Shown: positions 1-5,002 of the stretch, in pieces
How the letters are laid out: the number at the start of each line of letters is the position of its first letter
Numbering within the stretch: position 1 is the first letter of the stretch
Origin: CAUZJO01 sp963580245
Lineage (GTDB): Bacteria; Sumerlaeota; Sumerlaeia; MVZB01
Direction of reading: 5' to 3'
NCBI GenBank assembly: GCA_963580245.1
Contig: CAUZJO010000204.1
Span: forward strand, 1-5,862
Length of the DNA stretch: 5,862 nucleotides
Translations under genes and position numbers: made by a program
Notes under the pieces: generated by a model
What the model saw: the letters and a program-made list of their open reading frames with translations, nothing else
Databases searched by the model: none
What the model was told of the DNA's origin: nothing

Positions 1-339
1 GCCTCGGATGATCCCGAAGGGCGCAAATTGCTGAAAGCTTGGGGGCATCGGCGTCCGCCCCAGATCCGCTATATGCTCATGGATCGCGCCTACGAAGGTA
101 ATGTCATGCGCCAAATGGTCGTGGATTCGGGGATAGAACCAATCGTTCCTACAAAGCGCAACCGGATTTATCCTTGGGAATATGAGCGGGAAATGTATAA
201 AAAATGCAATGAAGTGGAGCGGCTTTCCCGTCGTTTGAAAGGCTTTCGTCGGCTCTTTTCCCGTTTTGAGAAGTTGGATGTTATGTTTGTCGGTTTTATC
301 TGTTTCGCCCTTGCCGTCGACATGCTCCGTTTGCGTTAA
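1..339 (+). CDS. IS5-family DDE transposase, C-terminal part (5' end outside window)
   Basis: This is the C-terminal third of a cut-and-paste transposase. The frame is open from base 1, so the gene is cut by the window edge; the TTG at 28 is an internal codon, not a start. The motif LMDRAYEG (bases 76-99) carries the second catalytic Asp (codon 82-84). YKKCNEVERLSRRLK (bases 196-240) matches the IS5/IS4-type Y-x2-R-x3-E-x6-K signature, with the catalytic Glu at 217-219. The signature Arg is replaced by Cys (TGC, 205-207). That could be one C-to-T change from CGC and may weaken activity. GFRRLFSRFEKLD and a hydrophobic tail follow, as is usual for the family. The stretch is visibly less GC-rich than the neighbouring genes, consistent with transfer. 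Whether a complete element lies to the left cannot be seen. Confidence 0.9.
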   Translation, partial: ASDDPEGRKLLKAWGHRRPPQIRYMLMDRAYEGNVMRQMVVDSGIEPIVPTKRNRIYPWEYEREMYKKCNEVERLSRRLKGFRRLFSRFEKLDVMFVGFICFALAVDMLRLR

Positions 340-349
340 CAGGCCCTAA
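338..349 (+). mobile_element. Possible right end of the IS5-family element
   Basis: The transposase stop codon runs directly into AACAGGCCC (338-346), followed by CTAA (346-349). Many IS5-family elements end within a few bases of the transposase stop and target short YTAR-type sites, which CTAA would fit. The matching left terminal repeat lies outside the window, so this boundary is an inference from position and composition only. Confidence 0.3.
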
Positions 350-444
350 GACGTATCGGCCAGCCAACCCGCGGGAGTTAAGGCAACCCCTCTCCCCACA
401 GGCCTACCGGGGCGAAACGGATCGGACCGGAGGCTGAGATCCTG

Positions 445-477
445 GGGCTGAGATGGAAATGAGATGACGCTCAGCCC
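445..477 (-). other. Stem-loop overlapping the tpiA stop codon
   Basis: GGGCTGAG (445-452) and CTCAGCCC (470-477) are perfectly complementary over 8 bp with a 17-nt loop. The right arm includes the tpiA stop codon (471-473). No T tract follows on the minus strand, so this is not a standard intrinsic terminator; it could be a 3'-end stabiliser or a Rho-associated structure. The 9-mer GGCTGAGAT occurs twice (432-440 and 446-454), so the 3' arm has an alternative partner. The rest of 340-470 holds no gene I can recognise. Confidence 0.35.
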
Positions 478-1223
478 GCCGACATGCAAATCGCTGCGAA
501 ATCCCGCGCTTTCAATGACGCCCCGCCCACCAGCGCCCCATCGACGTCAGTCTGGCCGATCAGCCCCGACGCGTTATCGGGTTTGACGCTGCCGCCATAG
601 ATGACGTTGACCCGATCGGCGACCCATCCGCCGAACTTCTCGCGGATGATCTCGCGAATCAGCGCGTGGACTTCCTGGGCCTGCTCGGGGGTGGCCACCC
701 GCCCGGTGCCGATCGCCCAGACCGGCTCGTAAGCGATGCCGAGGCCGGCCACCTGTTCGCCGCTCAGGCCATCGAGCCCTCCCCGGACCTGGCTGGCCAC
801 GACATGGCGCGTCTGGCCCGCCTCGCGCTGCTGAAGCGCCTCGCCCACGGCGATGATCGGCGTCAGGCCGCCGGCCAGCACGGCCTTGGCCCGTCTGTTG
901 ACCGTCTCATCGGTCTCGCCGAAATGGAGGCGGCGCTCGCTGTGGCCGACGATCACCATGGTGACGCCCACTTCCTTCAGCATGTCGACGGCGATCTCAC
1001 CGGTATAGGCGCCCTCGGCCTCCCAGTAGACGTTCTGCGCGGCTAGGCCGATCCGCGAGCCCTGGATCGCCGCCGCGGCCCGCTCCAGGCAGACAAACGG
1101 CGGCACCACGGCGATGTCGCACGCCGCGCCCTCGACCAGCGGCTTCAATGCGTCAATCAGGGCCTCGGTCTGCGAGGGCGTCTTGTACATCTTCCAGTTG
1201 CCCACGACAAGCGGGGTGCGCAC
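471..1223 (-). CDS. tpiA: Triose-phosphate isomerase
   Basis: This cytoplasmic enzyme interconverts dihydroxyacetone phosphate and glyceraldehyde 3-phosphate. The product is 250 residues, the normal bacterial length, and covers the whole (beta/alpha)8 barrel. Active-site residues are present: Asn9 and Lys11 in VGNWKM, His94 in VGHSERR, and catalytic Glu166 in AYEPVWAIGTG, which also starts the flexible loop 6. The phosphate-binding segments IYGGSVKPDN (208-217) and GALVGGASL (229-237) are intact. A minor variation is IIAVGEAL (123-130), where most homologues have Cys before the Gly-Glu. The start is GTG at 1223, seven bases after GAGGAGA (1231-1237 on the plus strand). It lies 48 bases downstream of gap on the same strand and is probably co-transcribed. 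No secG or pgk follows; the IS end lies about 125 bases beyond the stop. Confidence 0.97.
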   Translation of the reverse strand: MRTPLVVGNWKMYKTPSQTEALIDALKPLVEGAACDIAVVPPFVCLERAAAAIQGSRIGLAAQNVYWEAEGAYTGEIAVDMLKEVGVTMVIVGHSERRLHFGETDETVNRRAKAVLAGGLTPIIAVGEALQQREAGQTRHVVASQVRGGLDGLSGEQVAGLGIAYEPVWAIGTGRVATPEQAQEVHALIREIIREKFGGWVADRVNVIYGGSVKPDNASGLIGQTDVDGALVGGASLKARDFAAICMSAG

Positions 1224-1230
1224 GAGTGGG

Positions 1231-1237
1231 TCTCCTC
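1231..1237 (-). promoter_or_regulatory. Ribosome binding site of tpiA
   Basis: GAGGAGA on the minus strand lies 7 bases before the GTG at 1223. It decides in favour of this non-ATG start, which also gives the normal TPI N-terminus. No promoter-like sequence is obvious in the 48-base gap to gap, supporting co-transcription. Confidence 0.75.
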
Positions 1238-1271
1238 AAAGTCGGATTGGGGTCATGCCTGCCGGAGATGC

Positions 1272-2276
1272 CTAAAGCGAGGCGGCCATCTTCTCGCACA
1301 GCTCCACGCAACGCAGTGAATAGGCCCACTCATTGTCGTACCAACCCAGCAGCTTGACCAGTTTGCCGTCGAGGACCTTGGTTACAAGGCCGTCGACGAT
1401 GCAACTGAAGGGCGAGCCGTTATAGTCGCACGAGACCAGCGGGTCCTCGCTGTAGGCCAAGATGCCCTTGAGCGCCCCCTCGGCGCCGGCCTTGAGCGCC
1501 GCGTTGATCTCCTCGGCGCTCGCCGACTTCGTCAGCACCGCCGTCAGGTCGGTCGCCGAGACGTTGGGCGTGGGGACGCGGATGGCGAAACCGTCCAGCT
1601 TGCCGTTGAGGTCGGGGATGACCTTGCCGATGGCCGCCGCGGCGCCGGTCTTGGTCGGGATCATACTCAGGGCCGCGGCCCGCATACGGCGGGGGTCCTT
1701 GTGGATCTGGTCCAGTGTTGGCTGGTCGTTGGTATAAGAATGGATCGTGGTCATCAGCCCGCGCTCGACGCCAAACGCGTCATGGATCACCTTGGTCATG
1801 GGCGCCAGGCAGTTGGTCGTGCACGAGGCATTGGAGACGATATCGTGCCGGGCGGGGTCATAGGCGTCGTCATTGACGCCCAGCACGATCATGGCGTCGG
1901 CGTCGCCCGAAGGGGCCGAGATGACCACCTTCTTGGCTCCGGCTTTCAGGTGCTTGGCGGCATCGGCGCGGGCGGTGAAAAACCCCGTCGATTCGACAAC
2001 GATCTGAGCGCCGACATCGGCCCACGGCAGGGCCGCGGGGTCTCTTTCACTACAAACAGGGTAGTTCTTGCCATCGACGATGATGTTGGAGTCATCGAAC
2101 GATACATCTTGGGACAGGGTTCCATGGGTTGAATCGTATTTTAGCAACAGGGCGAGACTCTGGGTCGCGGCCAAGTCGTTGATCCCAACGACCTCGACCC
2201 GCGGATGATCGAGGGCGACGCGGAAGACCAGACGACCGATGCGACCGAAACCGTTAATGCCAATCTTGACGCTCAT
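1272..2276 (-). CDS. gap: Glyceraldehyde-3-phosphate dehydrogenase, type I
   Basis: This tetrameric cytoplasmic enzyme oxidises and phosphorylates glyceraldehyde 3-phosphate to 1,3-bisphosphoglycerate with NAD(P). The product is 334 residues, full length. The N-terminal Rossmann fold has GINGFGRIGR (6-15) and an Asp (D34) after the second strand, which favours NAD over NADP. The catalytic site SNASCTTNCLAP gives nucleophile Cys152, and TTIHSYTNDQ supplies His179. The C-terminal hallmark GWYDNEWAYS (311-320) is present. The start is ATG at 2276, with GGGAAGGA (2288-2295 on the plus strand) 11 bases upstream, a slightly long spacing. The stop is TAG. It is the first gene of a gap-tpiA unit, and the two enzymes share glyceraldehyde 3-phosphate as substrate or product. 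pgk, often found between or beside them, is absent from this window. Confidence 0.97.
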   Translation of the reverse strand: MSVKIGINGFGRIGRLVFRVALDHPRVEVVGINDLAATQSLALLLKYDSTHGTLSQDVSFDDSNIIVDGKNYPVCSERDPAALPWADVGAQIVVESTGFFTARADAAKHLKAGAKKVVISAPSGDADAMIVLGVNDDAYDPARHDIVSNASCTTNCLAPMTKVIHDAFGVERGLMTTIHSYTNDQPTLDQIHKDPRRMRAAALSMIPTKTGAAAAIGKVIPDLNGKLDGFAIRVPTPNVSATDLTAVLTKSASAEEINAALKAGAEGALKGILAYSEDPLVSCDYNGSPFSCIVDGLVTKVLDGKLVKLLGWYDNEWAYSLRCVELCEKMAASL

Positions 2277-2312
2277 GAACGGGGTTTTCCTTCCCGGCGG
2301 ACTTCGGCCCTA

Positions 2313-2342
2313 CAGCTAGCGACGGCCCTCCTCGAATGTCAA
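2313..2342 (-). promoter_or_regulatory. Candidate promoter of gap-tpiA
   Basis: Reading the minus strand, a perfect -35 TTGACA (2337-2342) is followed after 18 bases by TAGCTG (2313-2318). That is a weak -10, so the call rests mainly on the -35 box and the position. Transcription would start near 2305, giving a leader of about 30 bases with the gap ribosome binding site inside it. The sequence is unsupported by any other evidence. Confidence 0.35.
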
Positions 2343-2494
2343 ACGAAAAGCGGAATGACTGGACTCCCCGCATGTCCCCGACCGCCTCGGAGACAAAAAA
2401 TCGCCTCTCCGTAATCCTAACCATTTCAATCTCAATGACTTACACACTGGGGCGGTCCGGCCCCGCAGCCCCTCGCCAAACCTAAATATTTATC

Positions 2495-2523
2495 TTGACG
2501 CGCGGGCTGGATTTGGCGAAAAT
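2495..2523 (+). promoter_or_regulatory. Sigma70-type promoter of the cold-shock gene
   Basis: TTGACG (2495-2500) matches five of six bases of the -35 consensus. It is separated by exactly 17 bases from GAAAAT (2518-2523), which matches four of six of the -10. An AT-rich stretch (AAATATTTAT, 2484-2493) lies immediately upstream, like an UP element. Transcription would start near 2530, leaving a leader of about 200 nt before the cold-shock start codon. Long leaders are a known feature of cspA-type mRNAs. Confidence 0.55.
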
Positions 2524-2529
2524 GAAGGA

Positions 2530-2733
2530 TCAGCCATGGGTTACGTTAACCCCCACGCCTTGTATTGATTTTCTGAAAAGGAGGTACTGTCCTCCCCTGC
2601 ACCCTGTTTTATCCGCAAGTGGTCGGGGGGCTTATGTCCGTGTTCAAGCAATCAGCCTGAGCAGAGCTGTGCGTTCAGACTCGACAGGAGCCCGAACCAC
2701 TGAGAATTACCCGCACAGAGGGAGGTGAGAGTT
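2530..2733 (+). promoter_or_regulatory. Long 5' leader of the cold-shock mRNA with alternative pairing
   Basis: About 200 bases of predicted untranslated leader lie between the candidate promoter and the csp start. It contains an inverted repeat GGGTTA-CGT-TAACCC (2538-2552). Further on is a perfect Shine-Dalgarno-like AAGGAGGT (2578-2585) without a nearby ATG, GTG or TTG. Its GGAGG (2580-2584) can pair with CCTCC (2591-2595) across a 6-base loop. CCTCCC (2591-2596) is also complementary to GGGAGG (2720-2725), the csp ribosome binding site, with a further CTG/CAG pairing next to it. The leader could therefore switch between masking and freeing the start site. This is inferred from complementarity only; no known riboswitch family is recognised. 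Confidence 0.35.
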
Positions 2734-2946
2734 GTGTCCTCGACTGGAAAAGTGAAGTTCTTCCACGATAAGAAGGGCTGGGGATTCATCGAACGCGACG
2801 ACAAGACCGATGTTTTCGTCTATTTCTCCGACATCCAAGGGGAGGGTTATCGCACTCTGGTCAAAGGCGAAGACGTCCAGTTCGAGATCATCCAGGGTCC
2901 CAAAGGTGACAAGGCTGTCAATGTCTTACGTCTTCAGCGGGAATAA
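2734..2946 (+). CDS. Cold-shock domain protein (CspA family)
   Basis: This is a small single-domain OB-fold protein that binds single-stranded RNA and DNA; relatives melt mRNA structure at low temperature or act as constitutive RNA chaperones. From the GTG at 2734 it is 70 residues, the usual length. RNP1 is KGWGFI (14-19) and RNP2 is VFVYFS (27-32). The usual His of RNP2 (VFVHFS) is Tyr30 here, and the usual Trp of KWF is Phe9, so two aromatic contact positions differ conservatively from E. coli CspA. I chose GTG 2734 because GGGAGGTG (2720-2727) sits 6 bases upstream. The in-frame GTG at 2725 is inside that ribosome binding site and would add three non-homologous residues. The gene appears monocistronic, with its own promoter and a downstream terminator. 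Confidence 0.93.
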   Translation: MSSTGKVKFFHDKKGWGFIERDDKTDVFVYFSDIQGEGYRTLVKGEDVQFEIIQGPKGDKAVNVLRLQRE

Positions 2947-3092
2947 TCCGGTCTGCGGTTCGTTTTGCGGTCATTTTGCCATCATGCCTATTAACCCTAT
3001 TGTTCCAAGCGGGATTAACACGATCCTAGAGCATTCATAACCTATATCGACGGGAACGAGCCACCAAAACGAACTGAGGAGATGAGAAAGAC
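2947..3092 (+). other. 3' region of csp with no recognisable gene
   Basis: No convincing gene is visible between the csp stop and the terminator. TTAACCC (2991-2997) and GGGATTAA (3011-3018) can pair with one bulged base. A weak promoter-like pair, TTAACA (3015-3020) and TAACCT (3038-3043) with a 17-base spacer, could start a roughly 90-nt RNA ending at the terminator. The -10 matches only three of six bases, so this is a suggestion only. Confidence 0.25.
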
Positions 3093-3135
3093 GCCGGCGA
3101 TCTGAGACCCCATCAGCTTCGCCGGCATTTTTTTT
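3093..3135 (+). terminator. Strong Rho-independent terminator downstream of csp
   Basis: GCCGGCGA (3093-3100) and TCGCCGGC (3119-3126) form a perfect 8-bp GC-rich stem. It extends past a small internal loop by CTGA/TCAG (3102-3105 and 3112-3115), closing on GACCCCA. A run of eight T (3128-3135) follows one base after the stem. It separates csp from the kinase locus. It lies 146 bases past the csp stop, further than usual, so the transcript has a long 3' tail or an extra short RNA ends here. Confidence 0.9.
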
Positions 3136-3212
3136 GCCGAGACCCGCCGCGCGTCCCTTTTTGCGCTCATGCCCCCCTCAGGACTCGATAAGAGATACGT
3201 AGAGCTGAATCC

Positions 3213-3244
3213 CCCGATTCGGGCGCCGGGGACGTATTGTCCCC
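3213..3244 (+). promoter_or_regulatory. Two adjacent inverted repeats upstream of the kinase gene
   Basis: CCCGA-T-TCGGG (3213-3223) is an 11-bp palindrome with a one-base centre. GGGGAC-GTATT-GTCCCC (3228-3244) has perfect 6-bp arms. They lie 38-69 bases before the kinase ATG, where an operator or leader hairpin would be expected. The second repeat also looks like the short GGGGAC...GTCCCC palindromes dispersed between genes in some bacterial genomes (REP-like). One copy in this window cannot distinguish the options. No good sigma70 promoter is evident in 3136-3281. Confidence 0.4.
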
Positions 3245-3281
3245 TCCTCATGGGCCTCCAGATCAAGGCGATGTACGTAGG

Positions 3282-4262
3282 ATGCAGACGACCCCGGTAA
3301 AAGCGAATCAGAAGATCGGTCGGTACCAAATCCGCTCGGAACTGGGGAAAGGCTCGATGGGCGTGGTTTATCTGGCCTACGACCCTCAGCTCGACCGCGA
3401 GGTGGCCGTCAAAACGATTCGCCTACCCGAGGGCATGGGCGCGGCCTACTCGAAGAAGCTGACCCACAACTTGCTAGGGGAGGCCCGTCTGTCGGGCCGA
3501 CTGTCGCATCCGGGGATCGTCAAGGTCTTTGACGCCGGCGAGGAGGGCGGGCAGGCTTACATCGTCCTGAAGCACATCGAGGGAACCACGCTGGCCCAGA
3601 TGCTGGCGAACACCGGCGTGATCGAGCGCGAGGAGGCCGCACACGTCATGGAGGAGTTGCTCGACGCGGTCGCCTATGCCCACGATGAGCAGATCGTCCA
3701 CCGCGACCTGAAACCGGCCAATATCATGATCCAAGCCGATAGGCGCGTGCGGGTCATGGATTTCGGGATCGCCCACGTGATGGCGGGCGACGCCAAGAGC
3801 CGGGCCGTCCTGGCCGGCACGCCGCGCTACATGTCGCCCGAGCAGATCCAAGGACTGGATGTCGATCAGCGCTCGGACGTCTTCTCATTGGGAGTCACGC
3901 TCTATGAGATGCTCGGCGGGCGACCGCCGTTCCTCCAGGAAGAATTCAATGCCCTGCGCGAGGCGGTGGCCTCCGAGCGACCCGCCCCTCTGATCTCGCT
4001 CAACCCCAACCTGCCCCCTTCGTTCTACCAACTGGTCGAGCGCGCGTTGAGCAAGGAACCCGACAAACGCTTTGAGAACGCGGGCGAGATGAGGCAGGCG
4101 CTGCTCGAATGCGCCGATGACGAGGTGGAATCCCCCGACCAGACCAGCGGACCGAGTCCGCGAGCGCGTCAGGCGATCCTGGAGCGAATTCGCGAGCGGG
4201 TCGAGAAGCAAGGCGACTTCCCCGCGACCTCTCAGTACATCGCCAAAGTGACCGCAAAGTGA
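3282..4262 (+). CDS. Hanks-type serine/threonine protein kinase (N-terminal part of split kinase-HDOD-GAF protein)
   Basis: This kinase transfers phosphate from ATP to Ser/Thr of unknown partners. From ATG 3282 the frame encodes 326 residues. All catalytic motifs are present: glycine loop LGKGSMGVVY (21-30), VAVK with Lys44, helix-C Glu67, catalytic loop HRDLKPAN (140-147, base Asp142), DFG (160-162), SPE at the end of the activation segment (185-187) and Arg263 in DKRF. No membrane segment or extracellular sensor follows, so it is a cytoplasmic kinase. The tail (275-326) ends in DFPATSQYIAKV, which is the start of an HDOD domain rather than a kinase C-terminus. The stop is created by an 11-bp duplication. 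The frame is open back to a TTG at 3237, but that lies inside an inverted repeat. ATG 3282 has only a weak ribosome binding site (AAGG at 3265, TAGG adjacent). Confidence 0.92.
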   Translation: MQTTPVKANQKIGRYQIRSELGKGSMGVVYLAYDPQLDREVAVKTIRLPEGMGAAYSKKLTHNLLGEARLSGRLSHPGIVKVFDAGEEGGQAYIVLKHIEGTTLAQMLANTGVIEREEAAHVMEELLDAVAYAHDEQIVHRDLKPANIMIQADRRVRVMDFGIAHVMAGDAKSRAVLAGTPRYMSPEQIQGLDVDQRSDVFSLGVTLYEMLGGRPPFLQEEFNALREAVASERPAPLISLNPNLPPSFYQLVERALSKEPDKRFENAGEMRQALLECADDEVESPDQTSGPSPRARQAILERIRERVEKQGDFPATSQYIAKVTAK

Positions 4263-4265
4263 CCG
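4244..4265 (+). repeat. Perfect 11-bp tandem duplication at the kinase/HDOD junction
   Basis: CAAAGTGACCG occurs at 4244-4254 and immediately again at 4255-4265, without mismatch. The second copy places the kinase stop (TGA, 4260-4262) and the GTG of the HDOD frame (4259-4261) in a GTGA overlap. Deleting one copy turns the junction into an uninterrupted frame reading SQYIAKVTVAVMSP. Because 11 is not a multiple of three, copy number decides whether kinase and HDOD are fused or separate. Confidence 0.95.
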
Positions 4266-5002
4266 TGGCGGTGATGTCGCCGTGCACCTCAGCCGGTTCG
4301 ATTGCCAAGGAGACCCTCAGGGACTTCGCGTTGACCAATCGCATCCTGCGGACGGTGAATTCCCCTTTCTACAGCAGCGGCTGCGGTCGGATTCGCACGA
4401 TTTCGCGCGCGGTCGTCATTCTGGGCGTCGACACGGTCCTTAGCGTGGCCGACGGCCTGAGCATCTTCGAGCATTTCCGCAACCAAAGCGACATGGAAGG
4501 CCTCAAGGCGCAGGCGATCAAGGCGCTGACGATCGCGCTCCATGCCCGCAAGCTGGCCCACACGCTCGCGCTCGATAACGCCGAGGAGGCGTTCATCTGC
4601 GGGATGCTCCATCATCTTGGCCGCCTGCTCACGGCCTTCTATTTCCACGATGAACACCAACAGATCGAGGAGTTGGTCAGCGAAGGGGTCGATGAGGAGC
4701 ACGCCTCGCGCAAGGTGATGCGTCTGTCGTATGGGGAGATGAGCCAGGGCATGACCGAACTGTGGAACATACCCGAGACGATTATCCATACCATCCGCGG
4801 ACTTCCCCCCATCATCACGGGGCACTACGAACGATTGAACAGAAAGTCCAGGGGGTGGTCTCGATGGCCGACGAACTGGGCAAGGGCACGTTGGTTACCG
4901 AAACGCGGCGGCGCAAGCAGGTCCTGGTCCACATCGCCCGCGAATATGAGGACAAGATCAAGATCTCCGTCCAAAACCTGGAAAAGCAGGTGGCCGACGT
5001 GA
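4259..5002 (+). CDS. HDOD domain protein (middle part of split kinase-HDOD-GAF protein)
   Basis: HDOD domains are HD-related, catalytically inactive helical domains used in bacterial signalling. Residues 14-185 match the family: RDFALTNRILRTVNSPFY (21-38), ISRAVVILGVDTV (48-60) and GMLHHLGRLL (115-124), the counterpart of the HD motif, with His-His instead of His-Asp. The first HDOD helix is missing and lies at the end of the kinase frame, showing the split is secondary. Translation could begin at GTG 4259, whose GTGA overlaps the kinase stop. There is no clear ribosome binding site, so coupling would be needed. From about 4811 on, residues are in the wrong frame: the tail to 5002 is Arg/Trp/Ser-rich with no HDOD or GAF character, while the true continuation is in the next frame. 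Confidence 0.8.
   Translation: MTVAVMSPCTSAGSIAKETLRDFALTNRILRTVNSPFYSSGCGRIRTISRAVVILGVDTVLSVADGLSIFEHFRNQSDMEGLKAQAIKALTIALHARKLAHTLALDNAEEAFICGMLHHLGRLLTAFYFHDEHQQIEELVSEGVDEEHASRKVMRLSYGEMSQGMTELWNIPETIIHTIRGLPPIITGHYERLNRKSRGWSRWPTNWARARWLPKRGGASRSWSTSPANMRTRSRSPSKTWKSRWPT
4805..4810 (+). repeat. C6 homopolymer at the HDOD/GAF frame break
   Basis: Six C in a row follow CTT in the HDOD frame. Adding one C, or slipping back one base here, continues the protein as LPPHHHGALRTIEQKVQGVV, joining the GAF-side frame before its first protein-like segment. No other nearby position both has a homopolymer and keeps the TIEQKVQ segment in frame; the G5 run at 4851-4855 lies too late for that. Confidence 0.7.

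Noticed and set aside
666..1046. 126-residue plus-strand open frame inside tpiA
   Set aside because: It is antisense to a certain gene in GC-rich DNA, has no ribosome binding site and shows no protein-family character.
1701..2132. 143-residue plus-strand open frame inside gap
   Set aside because: It is antisense to gap and its length is explained by GC-rich codon bias.
2495..2728. 77-residue plus-strand frame upstream of csp
   Set aside because: It begins within the -35 box, its internal ATG (2522) overlaps the -10 box with no ribosome binding site, and the product is low-information. A csp leader explains the region better.
3250..3300. Short upstream frame (ATG 3250 or 3271, ending at TAA 3298-3300) overlapping the kinase start
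   Set aside because: A regulatory upstream peptide was considered, but ribosome binding sites are poor and the frame is short enough to be chance.
3042..3329. 95-residue minus-strand frame
   Set aside because: It runs through the intrinsic terminator, the inverted repeats and the kinase start, and shows no recognisable domain.
4251..4264. Programmed -1 ribosomal frameshift at the kinase/HDOD junction
   Set aside because: GCA AAG TGA allows only partial re-pairing and no stimulatory structure is evident. The perfect 11-bp duplication explains the shift directly.
3474..4344. Minus-strand frames antisense to the kinase (3474-3851, 3885-4211, 4000-4344)
   Set aside because: They are shadows of a kinase with complete catalytic motifs.
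4847..5002. C-terminal tail of the HDOD frame as a genuine Arg/Trp-rich domain
   Set aside because: The same bases in the next frame give a normal helical protein that continues into the GAF domain; the tail is out-of-frame reading.
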